This document shows positions 9,114 through 17,093 of a stretch of DNA of 64,000 nt, in pieces. Source of the stretch: an uncultured Flavobacteriaceae bacterium (GTDB lineage: Bacteria; Bacteroidota; Bacteroidia; Flavobacteriales; Flavobacteriaceae); contig CANKUU010000005.1 in assembly GCA_947486785.1 (NCBI GenBank), forward strand, positions 1-64,000. Reading direction: 5' to 3'. Below the pieces are notes generated by a model that ran no database searches, was not told the origin of the DNA, and worked only from the letters and a program-made list of their open reading frames with translations. Both the position numbers and the translations under genes were made by a program. Numbering within the stretch: the first letter of the stretch is position 1; the number at the start of each line of letters is the position of its first letter.

Positions 9114-11054
9114 ATGAACAACATAAAAGCCTTTTTACTTTGTGCAACCATAATGGCAACGATGTCAGTATTTTCACAAAATAAAAAAACTAAAAAAGCA
9201 GATGATAATTTTAAAAGTCACGCCTATGCCATAGCAATTGAAGACTATAAAAATTTAGTTGACCAAGGTTACGATAATACTGAAATTTATAAAAGACTCG
9301 GCGATGCCAACTATAGAAATGCTAATTATAGTGAGGCTGCAAATTGGTATAGCAAATTATTCATGATAGAAAATGCAACGATTGATGCTAAATATATGTA
9401 CAAATACGCTCAATCCTTAAAGTCATCAAAAGAATATGAAGCTTCTACCATTTGGATGCAAAAATATAGAAGTACCAAAACAGTAGAAGAGCGATCTAAA
9501 AGGTTCTTGCAAAACCCAAATTATCTTGAGAATATTGAAAAAAACTCAGGACGATATGATATTATAAATCTTGCAATTAATTCAAAATCATCTGACTTTT
9601 CCCCAGCTTTTAAAGGGGAACAATTGGTTTTTTCTACCGCCAGAGATACAGGTTACGTCTCTAAACGTGTTCACACCTGGAATAATGCACCATTTACCAA
9701 TTTGTATACAGCAACACCAAACGCTAACGGTGATTTTACCAAGGCAAGTCCACTTTCTTCGTTAAACAAAAGAACTCATGAAGCTTCTGCTATATTTACA
9801 AAAGATGGCTCAACCGTTTATTTCACTCGAAACAACTCATCCAATGGAAAATTTGCTAGAGATTTAAACGGCGTAAGCAGGCTAAAAATTTACAGAGCAG
9901 AATTGAAAGATGAAAAATGGATAAATATTACAGAACTTCCGTTTAATAGTGATGAGTTTTCAGTTGCCCATCCAGCATTAAGTCCAGATGAAAAAAAGTT
10001 ATATTTTGCTTCCAATATGCCAGGCACTTTAGGTGAGTCAGATATTTTTGTTGTTGCTATTAACGAAGATGGCAGTTTTGGCACCCCAAACAATTTAGGA
10101 ACCTCAATTAATACAGAAGCAAGAGAAACTTTTCCATTCATATCAGAATCAAATGTACTTTACTTTGCTTCCGATGGTAGACCTGGACTCGGCGGCCTAG
10201 ATGTATTTGCTGCTAAATTAAATGACCTAGACGATCTTACCGTTTTAAATGTTGGTAAACCAGTAAATAGTGAACAAGATGATTTTTCTTTTATAATCAA
10301 CGACCAAACAAGACGAGGTTTTTTTACATCAAACCGAGATGGAGGAAAAGGCAGCGATGATATTTATGCCTTTGAGGAAAATAAAGCACTATCCTTTAAA
10401 ACAAAAACCGTTATTGTTGGTATCACTACAGATCAAGACAAGGGTATACCTCTAGAAGGTGCCCAAATTATACTTTTAGACAAAGAAGGAAAAAAATTGA
10501 GCGAGGTACTAACTAAAGCAGATGGTTCATTTGTTTTTGATAGCAAATATAATTTTGATGATTACATCATTTCAGCCAATGGAGAGGGTTATGAGAAAAG
10601 AGAGGTAAGCTTTTCTGCCGAAAACAAAAAAGACACTACAAGAGTTGAAGTACAATTAAAGAAGATTTTAAAAAGAGCACCTGTGGGCACTGACTTAGCC
10701 AAATTTTTAAATCTAAACCCTGTGTACTTTGATTTAGACAAATCAGTCATACGACCAGATGCCGCAAAAACATTTGATGCTGTAATTAGTTATTTAAACG
10801 TATTTCAAGATATTAAAATTCAAATACAATCGCATACAGACGTAAAAGCTAGTAGTGCATACAATATGCAATTATCAACAAAAAGAGCTAAAAGCACGCT
10901 TAACTATTTAATCGACAAGGGTATTCATCCAGATCGTCTTACCAGTAAAGGTTTTGGTGAAACAAAACTTGTTAATGATTGTGTAACCTTAGCAAAATGT
11001 ACTGACGAAAGACATGAAGAAAATAGAAGATCAGAGTTCATTGTTTTAAAATAA
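9114..11054 (+). CDS. OmpA-family protein with TPR, PD40 and carboxypeptidase-regulatory-like domains (PorE-like)
   Basis: Periplasmic/outer-membrane protein expected to tie the secretion apparatus to peptidoglycan. Order: signal peptide to about residue 22; TPR-like helices (~25-130); a PD40/WD40-like propeller (~155-400) with repeats such as SPDEKKLYFASNMPG; a carboxypeptidase-regulatory-like domain (~430-510); and a C-terminal OmpA domain (~535-646) with YFDLDKSVIRPDA, IQSHTD and NRRSEF. This is the architecture of PorE of Porphyromonas, although similar proteins occur in several copies per flavobacterial genome, so the symbol is withheld. It is the last gene before a strong terminator. 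Confidence 0.85.
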   Translation: MNNIKAFLLCATIMATMSVFSQNKKTKKADDNFKSHAYAIAIEDYKNLVDQGYDNTEIYKRLGDANYRNANYSEAANWYSKLFMIENATIDAKYMYKYAQSLKSSKEYEASTIWMQKYRSTKTVEERSKRFLQNPNYLENIEKNSGRYDIINLAINSKSSDFSPAFKGEQLVFSTARDTGYVSKRVHTWNNAPFTNLYTATPNANGDFTKASPLSSLNKRTHEASAIFTKDGSTVYFTRNNSSNGKFARDLNGVSRLKIYRAELKDEKWINITELPFNSDEFSVAHPALSPDEKKLYFASNMPGTLGESDIFVVAINEDGSFGTPNNLGTSINTEARETFPFISESNVLYFASDGRPGLGGLDVFAAKLNDLDDLTVLNVGKPVNSEQDDFSFIINDQTRRGFFTSNRDGGKGSDDIYAFEENKALSFKTKTVIVGITTDQDKGIPLEGAQIILLDKEGKKLSEVLTKADGSFVFDSKYNFDDYIISANGEGYEKREVSFSAENKKDTTRVEVQLKKILKRAPVGTDLAKFLNLNPVYFDLDKSVIRPDAAKTFDAVISYLNVFQDIKIQIQSHTDVKASSAYNMQLSTKRAKSTLNYLIDKGIHPDRLTSKGFGETKLVNDCVTLAKCTDERHEENRRSEFIVLK

Positions 11055-11073
11055 CAAAACATCAATTTTTTTT

Positions 11074-11108
11074 AAAGGATCATTTGTTGCGAATGATCCT
11101 TTTTTTTA
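11074..11108 (+). terminator. Rho-independent terminator after the PorE-like gene
   Basis: A perfect 11-bp stem (AAAGGATCATT / AATGATCCTTT) with a 7-base loop runs straight into a T tract, 19 bases after the stop codon. It closes the three-gene surface-protein operon. Confidence 0.9.
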
Positions 11109-11212
11109 TTTAATTCTTCTATTGAAAACTAACAGATTTTCAATACACAAAATTGAAGATGAAGAATGTGATATATTTATCGAGTTTTAATGTTATTTCA
11201 TAATTTGTGTGG

Positions 11213-11220
11213 TAATTTTG
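11213..11220 (+). promoter_or_regulatory. -7 promoter box TAATTTTG before heme A synthase
   Basis: Exact match to the Bacteroidota TAnnTTTG -7 element. A start about 6 bases downstream would leave only ~6 bases of leader before the ATG at 11232. No convincing -33 TTTG box is seen at the usual spacing. Confidence 0.4.
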
Positions 11221-11231
11221 CAAAAAAACAA

Positions 11232-12251
11232 ATGGAGAAGAAAGCAAACAAATCAGTCATATATTGGCTTTTAACAGGCTGTTTTTTAATTTTAATTATG
11301 GTACTTGTTGGTGGAATAACAAGATTAACACACTCAGGACTTTCTATATCAAACTACAAACTTTTAAGTGGCACTTTACCCCCACTTAATGAGCAAGAAT
11401 GGAATGATGCATTTGAACTTTACAAACAGTATCCTGAATATCAAAAATTAAACAATAATTTTACCCTTGAAGATTTTAAAGATATTTATTTCTGGGAATG
11501 GCTTCATCGTCTAATAGGTCGTATTATTGGAATTGTATTTTTAGTTCCTTTCTTTTATTTCTTACTTAAAAAGAAATTAAATGAGTCTACCCTCAAAAAA
11601 TGTGTTATTTTATTATTTATGGGTGGATTTCAAGGTTTTCTTGGTTGGTACATGGTTAAAAGTGGTCTAATCGACAAACCTGATGTTTCTCACTACCGAT
11701 TAGCCGCACACCTTACAACGGCATTTTTAACATTTGCCTATAGCTTATGGGTCGCATTAGACCTTATATATCCTAATAAAAAAGAAGTTAATCATTCACT
11801 AAGAAATCTATTGCGATTTGGTTTTGCCATACTTGTTATACAAATAATCTGGGGGGCATTCGTTGCTGGCTTAGATGCAGGTTTTATTCACAATCATTGG
11901 CCACTAATGAGCGATAGCAAATTAATACATGAAACCGTTTATATTGAACATACACCAACTTTTAAAAATTTTATTGCGGGTAGAAGTGGTGTACAATTCA
12001 TTCACCGATACCTAGCATATGCAGTTGTAGCAGTTTGTTTTCTAATTTGGTATCGAACTAAAGATATTGACTTGAGACAAGACCAAAAAAAAGGAATTCA
12101 GGTTATACTAGGTTTAGTAGGTGTACAATTTATTTTAGGGGTTTTTACGCTACTCTACGCCGTACCCATATGGTTGGGAGTCGCTCATCAAATCGTGGCA
12201 TTCTTTCTTTTAGCCGCAATGACGTTTAGTATGCATCGCTTTTCTAAATAG
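11232..12251 (+). CDS. ctaA: Heme A synthase (COX15/CtaA family)
   Basis: Integral membrane enzyme that oxidises heme O to heme A for aa3-type cytochrome oxidases. Eight hydrophobic segments are visible. GGITRLTHSGLSI is the family's first-helix signature. The heme-ligand histidines can be placed in WEWLHRLIGR, SHYRLAAHL, QFIHRYLAYA and GVAHQIVAF. The frame extends upstream to an ATG at 11190, but the -7 box at 11213 lies inside that extension, so the start at 11232 (MEKKANKSV) is chosen. Confidence 0.92.
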   Translation: MEKKANKSVIYWLLTGCFLILIMVLVGGITRLTHSGLSISNYKLLSGTLPPLNEQEWNDAFELYKQYPEYQKLNNNFTLEDFKDIYFWEWLHRLIGRIIGIVFLVPFFYFLLKKKLNESTLKKCVILLFMGGFQGFLGWYMVKSGLIDKPDVSHYRLAAHLTTAFLTFAYSLWVALDLIYPNKKEVNHSLRNLLRFGFAILVIQIIWGAFVAGLDAGFIHNHWPLMSDSKLIHETVYIEHTPTFKNFIAGRSGVQFIHRYLAYAVVAVCFLIWYRTKDIDLRQDQKKGIQVILGLVGVQFILGVFTLLYAVPIWLGVAHQIVAFFLLAAMTFSMHRFSK

Positions 12252-12268
12252 TTGTTAACTAATTATTA

Positions 12269-12276
12269 TAACTTTG
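12269..12276 (+). promoter_or_regulatory. -7 promoter box TAACTTTG
   Basis: Exact TAnnTTTG match, 24 bases before the ATG of the pRiA4b ORF-3-like gene. A TTG lies upstream at 12252 but at 14-base spacing, shorter than the usual ~19, so the -33 element is uncertain. Confidence 0.35.
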
Positions 12277-12300
12277 CTTTTCCAAAATTAAAAACAAAAT

Positions 12301-12795
12301 ATGATTTACAAAGTGCGTATCATTCTTGATGCAAAAGAAGATATCTTTAGAGATATTGAAATTGACGCTGCAAGTACTATGGAAGAGTTTCATAATGCTA
12401 TCACTCAATCTTTCGGTTTTTTGGGTAACGAAATGGCTTCATTTTATACTTGCGATGAAGAATGGACCCAAAACGAAGAGATCGCACTTTTTGATATGAG
12501 TGAAAATGGATCAGAGGTGCGTCTTATGAACGAAAATTTTTTAGAAGATGTATTAACTGAAAATACACCAAAACTAATCTACGTATATGATTTTTTAAAT
12601 ATGTGGACATTTTTCGTTGAACTAGCAGATATTGTTGAAAAAGAATCAGGTGTAGCCTATCCAAATCTACTATTTAGTTTTGGAGAGTTACCCGAGACAC
12701 CACCTGAAAAAAATTTTAAATCAGATATGTCATATGACTATGATGACAGTCATGAAAATTACACCGACCTTGATTTTGACGAAAATTGGAATTAA
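12301..12795 (+). CDS. Plasmid pRiA4b ORF-3-like protein
   Basis: A 164-residue acidic protein of the pRiA4b ORF-3-like family, whose function is not established. The N-terminus (VRIILDAKEDIFRDIEIDA followed by a short helix) and the central ASFYTCDEEW and KLIYVYDFLNMWTFFVEL segments carry the family pattern. The C-terminal ~35 residues are very rich in Asp, Glu and Tyr and look disordered. Despite the plasmid-derived name, nothing here suggests mobility. It has its own putative promoter. Confidence 0.65.
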   Translation: MIYKVRIILDAKEDIFRDIEIDAASTMEEFHNAITQSFGFLGNEMASFYTCDEEWTQNEEIALFDMSENGSEVRLMNENFLEDVLTENTPKLIYVYDFLNMWTFFVELADIVEKESGVAYPNLLFSFGELPETPPEKNFKSDMSYDYDDSHENYTDLDFDENWN

Positions 12796-12909
12796 CATTG
12801 GCTGCTGCCATCCAGTAGGTAAAATATAGTTGACTCTAGTAATCATTACCTCTGCCCTACTAGCCAAAATATTAAACAGACGATAGGGTTTAACTTTAAA
12901 AAATAATTC

Positions 12910-13968
12910 ATGATTAATCTTTATTCTACTCAAATTGAAAGCATATCCTTACATCGTGTAGGCAATCAAAACAAAGGTGAAGGAGTGTTTTTATCTGAAG
13001 AACCATTTGCTTTAAATGATGAAACTACTGGACTCTTAAAAGAGTACTTTTTTAAACCTTTTCGAGAAAAAGAAGAGAATTATTTTAAATTATCGAATGA
13101 TGTTGATGTTGAGTTTAATGAAATATTTAAAATTGTATCTCAAATTTTTGATGATCCTTCATCCTGTCATTTGAATTCAAAAAAGATTGCTTCTCATTTG
13201 TTCGAGCAATCAAATCATCCACACATTAAAAGTGGTGAAGTATACGTAGGCCACTTAACTGGCATTTTGTTAGATAATAAAAAGGTAGATGCAATTGGCA
13301 TTTTTAAAAGCGAGCTTAAACATGATTTTCTTCAGTTAGAAGAGCGAGGAAATAATCTTGATATCCTTGTACAACAAGGCATTAATATTAATAAGTTAGA
13401 TAAAGGCTGCTTAATATTTAATGTTGAAAAAGAAGAAGGATACAAAGTACTTTCTGTTGATAGCAACCGCTATGACGCTAAATATTGGATAGAAAACTTC
13501 TTAAGCGCAGAACCCCTTTCTGATGATAACTTTAAGACAAAAAATTACCTAAAATTCTGTCAAAATTTCGCTAAAGATGTTGTTTTACCCGCAGAAGACA
13601 AGCAACAAGAAGTGTTGTTTATGAACAGAGCAGTAAATCATTTCGCAAAAAATGATGCTTTTGAAGAAAGTAACTTTCTAACAGAAGTCATAGAAAATCC
13701 TGAATTAATACCCGAATTTAAGCACTATAAGGTAGAAAAAGGACCTAAATATAGTATTGAAGACGTTTCTAGTTTTGATATTGCAAATAAAGCGGTATCA
13801 GATGCCCGAAAAAAAATAAAAAATGTAATTAATTTAGATACCAATATTCAAATTAAAATGGATTTTATTAATCCTGAATCTGCAGAAAAATTTGTAGAAA
13901 AAGGATGGGATGAAGAGCGTCAAATGTATTACTATCTAGTGTACTTTAACAAAGAACAAAAAACCTAA
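12910..13968 (+). CDS. Nucleoid-associated protein (NdpA/YejK-like, 37 kDa family)
   Basis: Belongs to the 37-kDa nucleoid-associated family (E. coli YejK). Supporting features are the N-terminal ISLHRVGNQNKGEGVFLSEEP, the central KSGEVYVGHLTGILLDNKKVDAIGIFKSEL, and WIENFLSAEPLSDDNFKTKN, all characteristic of Bacteroidota members. At 352 residues it is full length. The ATG at 12910 follows a 114-base gap in which nothing else was recognised. Its cellular role is unknown beyond DNA association in the model family. Confidence 0.75.
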   Translation: MINLYSTQIESISLHRVGNQNKGEGVFLSEEPFALNDETTGLLKEYFFKPFREKEENYFKLSNDVDVEFNEIFKIVSQIFDDPSSCHLNSKKIASHLFEQSNHPHIKSGEVYVGHLTGILLDNKKVDAIGIFKSELKHDFLQLEERGNNLDILVQQGININKLDKGCLIFNVEKEEGYKVLSVDSNRYDAKYWIENFLSAEPLSDDNFKTKNYLKFCQNFAKDVVLPAEDKQQEVLFMNRAVNHFAKNDAFEESNFLTEVIENPELIPEFKHYKVEKGPKYSIEDVSSFDIANKAVSDARKKIKNVINLDTNIQIKMDFINPESAEKFVEKGWDEERQMYYYLVYFNKEQKT

Positions 13969-14022
13969 CCACATAAAGGTTACTAAACTTTACATAAAGT
14001 CTGCTTAAAAGATAATTGAACC

Positions 14023-15087
14023 TTAAATTTTAATTTTTTGTTCGATAATCTGCTTCATGCTAACATTTTCATAATTTCGTTTCACAAAATTTAGCGCTAA
14101 GGTTAAAATTTCGCCCATAGTTTTGCATGCTTTAAATTCAACATCTAAGGTAAGTTCATGAATTTGCTCGGCTAATTGTTGAATATGATCTGGGTAAGAA
14201 ATATCATCTTGGCGGCATATTTCTATTAATGCTTCAATTCTATCTTCGCAGCTAATAATACGTTTTGCAATAATAGATCGTTCTTCTACTTTATATTGAT
14301 CTACAGAATTTCGCTGTAATTTTTCACGAACCAACTCAACCATTAAAAAATTCTCTTTAAAAAACTGAGGTCGGTATACTTTTAGTTTTCCTTCAAAACA
14401 TTGTTGATCAAAATCAATGGCCCTAATATTATAAACCACATGATCAAAATCATGAGTAGGCACTATAACATAATTGTATGAGCGCATATCACCCAATAAC
14501 CTAATCATGCAACGCTCATTGAACTTCACAAACTCCTTCGCAAGTTGAGCCTTTTCAGATTCGGTACATTTAGGCAACATTTCTTTGATAAAAACATCGC
14601 CAGGTATACCTACTATATGCTCTTCAATTAAGGTGTCTTTATAAACCAAAAAATTAAGATTATAAGGAGAAAGCATATGCTCTAATTCTAAACCGTAAAT
14701 ACGTGATGCATCTGTTTTTTTAACATAGAAGTACGTAAAATTATCATTAAGAATGTTTCTTATTTTGATACGAAAAGGCTTAGAGTTGCCGAAAGTACAA
14801 TAATCAACGGCATCTACATTTAAGTACTCCATAATATGATCACTACCATCTGAGTGCAAAATAGAATACACTTTTTTTAGAGATAGATCAATTTCTTGTC
14901 GTTCAACGTCAGAATAATAAACTCTTACCCATAAAGTATCTTCATCATTACCATCATACACAATAACTGAACCAGCAAAACGTAATAAGTCATCATAAAA
15001 AATAGGTATCTCTATTTTACGATTAAAATGATCAAGATACGCATCAAGCTTTTTACTAACCGGATATGCTGGTTTCTTCTTTGACAT
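14023..15087 (-). CDS. Conserved protein of unknown function
   Basis: I do not recognise this family firmly. The ~354-residue protein lacks a signal peptide and membrane segments. RLLGDMRSYNYVIVP followed by IRAIDFDQQ vaguely recalls the Asn/Asp pair of kinase-like folds, but no glycine-rich loop is apparent. The C-terminus is helical. The frame opens at a TTG (15129) with ATGs at 15105 and 15087; the ATG at 15087 is chosen because AGGAG lies 9 bases upstream, rare in this phylum. A -7 box sits at 15143-15150. The ABC transporter gene is divergent. Confidence 0.6.
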   Translation of the reverse strand: MSKKKPAYPVSKKLDAYLDHFNRKIEIPIFYDDLLRFAGSVIVYDGNDEDTLWVRVYYSDVERQEIDLSLKKVYSILHSDGSDHIMEYLNVDAVDYCTFGNSKPFRIKIRNILNDNFTYFYVKKTDASRIYGLELEHMLSPYNLNFLVYKDTLIEEHIVGIPGDVFIKEMLPKCTESEKAQLAKEFVKFNERCMIRLLGDMRSYNYVIVPTHDFDHVVYNIRAIDFDQQCFEGKLKVYRPQFFKENFLMVELVREKLQRNSVDQYKVEERSIIAKRIISCEDRIEALIEICRQDDISYPDHIQQLAEQIHELTLDVEFKACKTMGEILTLALNFVKRNYENVSMKQIIEQKIKI

Positions 15088-15142
15088 TAATTTTTCTCCT
15101 AACATATCATTTACTTTTAACTCATTCAAACTACAAGTGTAA

Positions 15143-15150
15143 CAAATTTA
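15143..15150 (-). promoter_or_regulatory. -7 promoter box TAAATTTG (minus strand)
   Basis: The minus strand reads TAAATTTG, an exact -7 match, upstream of every candidate start of the unknown 14023-15087 gene. A TTG occurs upstream but only 12 bases away. Confidence 0.35.
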
Positions 15151-15208
15151 AGCTTTTGTCGTCAAGTATACTATATAGGCTAAGAAAGCTTATTTTGCAC
15201 TTTCATAA

Positions 15209-16126
15209 ATGACTAAAATCAACCCTGCTTTGAAACAGATACTTACCGTAAATAACCTCACTAAAAAATTTGGCTCTTTAACCGCAGTCGACAAGCTTTC
15301 GTTTTCAATTGAAAAAGGTAATGTATATGGCGTTTTAGGACCAAATGGTAGCGGAAAATCTACCACTTTAGGGGTTGTGCTTAATGTGGTAAACAAAACT
15401 AGCGGCAACTTCTTTTGGTTTGACGGCAGTACTTCAACCCATAATGCGCTTAAAAAAGTAGGTGCCATTATCGAGCGTCCTAATTTTTACCCCTATATGA
15501 CCGCTCAACAAAATTTAAAATTAGTTTGCAAAATAAAAGAAGTTTCGGAAAACAAAATAAACGAAAAATTAGATTTAGTTGGCCTTCTAGACAGAAAAGA
15601 TAGTGCCTTTAGAACCTACTCTTTGGGCATGAAACAGCGACTAGCAATTGCTTCTGCTCTTTTAAACGATCCAGAGATTTTAATTTTAGATGAACCCACC
15701 AATGGCCTTGATCCTCAAGGAATACATCAAATACGAGAGATTATAAAAAAAATAGCTCATCAGGGTACTACAATACTTTTAGCCTCTCATTTGTTAGACG
15801 AGGTTGAGAAAGTATGTAGCCATGTAATAATTCTTAGAAAAGGAAAAAAACTCTATTCGGGTCGCGTAGATGCTATGATGAAAACGCATGGTTTTTTTGA
15901 ATTAAAGACTTCACAACAGAACGAACTACTTCAAGTTTTAAAAAATAATACGAGCATAGGCGAAGTTAAAACCGAAAATGGATTAACTACTGCTTTTTTA
16001 ACAGAGGACCTAAACGCCGATACATTTAACAAGTTTTTATTCGAAAACGGAATTATATTATCACATCTTGTAAAAAGAAAAGAAAGTTTAGAAGAACAAT
16101 TCTTAGACCTCACTAATAAAAATTAA
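15209..16126 (+). CDS. ABC transporter ATP-binding protein (ABC-2 type)
   Basis: Cytoplasmic ATPase of an ABC-2 exporter. Walker A is GPNGSGKST near residue 45, the signature is YSLGMKQRLAIASALL near 140, Walker B is ILILDEPTNGLDPQG, and the switch His is in LLASHLLDEVEKVC. The C-terminal ~85 residues are the variable extension typical of BcrA/NatA-like ATPases. The permease follows after 19 bases. The substrate cannot be inferred. Confidence 0.92.
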   Translation: MTKINPALKQILTVNNLTKKFGSLTAVDKLSFSIEKGNVYGVLGPNGSGKSTTLGVVLNVVNKTSGNFFWFDGSTSTHNALKKVGAIIERPNFYPYMTAQQNLKLVCKIKEVSENKINEKLDLVGLLDRKDSAFRTYSLGMKQRLAIASALLNDPEILILDEPTNGLDPQGIHQIREIIKKIAHQGTTILLASHLLDEVEKVCSHVIILRKGKKLYSGRVDAMMKTHGFFELKTSQQNELLQVLKNNTSIGEVKTENGLTTAFLTEDLNADTFNKFLFENGIILSHLVKRKESLEEQFLDLTNKN

Positions 16127-16145
16127 TTAAACTAGCACTAAATCT

Positions 16146-16976
16146 ATGATTCGCTTACTAGAAATAGAATATATTAAACTTTGGAATAATAGAGCAAGTA
16201 AAGCACTAATCATCTCATATTTTGTTCTTTTATCGTTGATCGCACTTATTTCCGTAATTAAGTTACCAATTGGTGAAGGAGTTCTTTTGGCAGATATGGG
16301 CATTTTTAACTTTCCTTATATCTGGCACTTCAATAGCTGGGTTGCTGCTCTTTTTAAACTTTTTCTAGCCATCGTTATTGTTTCAATGATGGCTAATGAG
16401 TATAGCAATAAAACCATAAAACAAAATTTGATTGATGGCCTTTCAAAGAAAGAATTTATACTCTCTAAATTCATCACACTAGTATCTTTTTCACTTTTGT
16501 CAACATTATTTGTTTTTATTATTTCATTGTCATTAGGATTTATTTTTTCAAATGATACCGAATTATCTATAGTTTTTAGAGACTTAGAGTATTTACTTGC
16601 CTTTTTTATAAAGCTAGTGGGCTTCTTTTCATTTTGCCTTTTTTTAGGAATATTTGTAAAACGATCTGCTTTTGCTCTTGGTTTTTTGATATTGTGGTTA
16701 ATCTGCGAACAAGTGATATACGGCATCATAGGTTGGCAATTTTCGAGTTGGAATACCGCACAACAAATTAAAAACCTACTCCCTCTAGAATCAATGCAAA
16801 ATTTAATTAAAGAGCCTAGTCGTCGACTAGATCTAGTTAAAGCCGTCGGAAATCAAATTGGAGCTGATATTTCTTATGACTATGCTGTTCATTGGTACCA
16901 ACTACTAATTGTTCTTATTTGGACAGCAATTTTCATATACTTATCTTTTTTACTCTTAAAAAGGAGAGATCTATAA
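16146..16976 (+). CDS. ABC-2 type transporter permease
   Basis: Six hydrophobic spans are visible over 276 residues: near residues 20-38, 60-80, 110-132, 150-172, 178-195 and 250-270. ANEYSNKTIKQNLIDGLSKK between spans two and three is the conserved cytoplasmic ABC-2 permease loop. It partners the ATPase encoded immediately upstream. It resembles BcrB/NatB-type bacteriocin or sodium exporters only in general layout. Confidence 0.88.
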   Translation: MIRLLEIEYIKLWNNRASKALIISYFVLLSLIALISVIKLPIGEGVLLADMGIFNFPYIWHFNSWVAALFKLFLAIVIVSMMANEYSNKTIKQNLIDGLSKKEFILSKFITLVSFSLLSTLFVFIISLSLGFIFSNDTELSIVFRDLEYLLAFFIKLVGFFSFCLFLGIFVKRSAFALGFLILWLICEQVIYGIIGWQFSSWNTAQQIKNLLPLESMQNLIKEPSRRLDLVKAVGNQIGADISYDYAVHWYQLLIVLIWTAIFIYLSFLLLKRRDL

Positions 16977-17093
16977 TTTTGTTGTTACAATTAAAAAACG
17001 ACATTACTTAGCCTTTTTTAAAGGTATTAATAGATGTTTTTGTGTGAATATTTGGAATTACACTATATTGTTATCTGAAGTGTGTCCTAAAAA

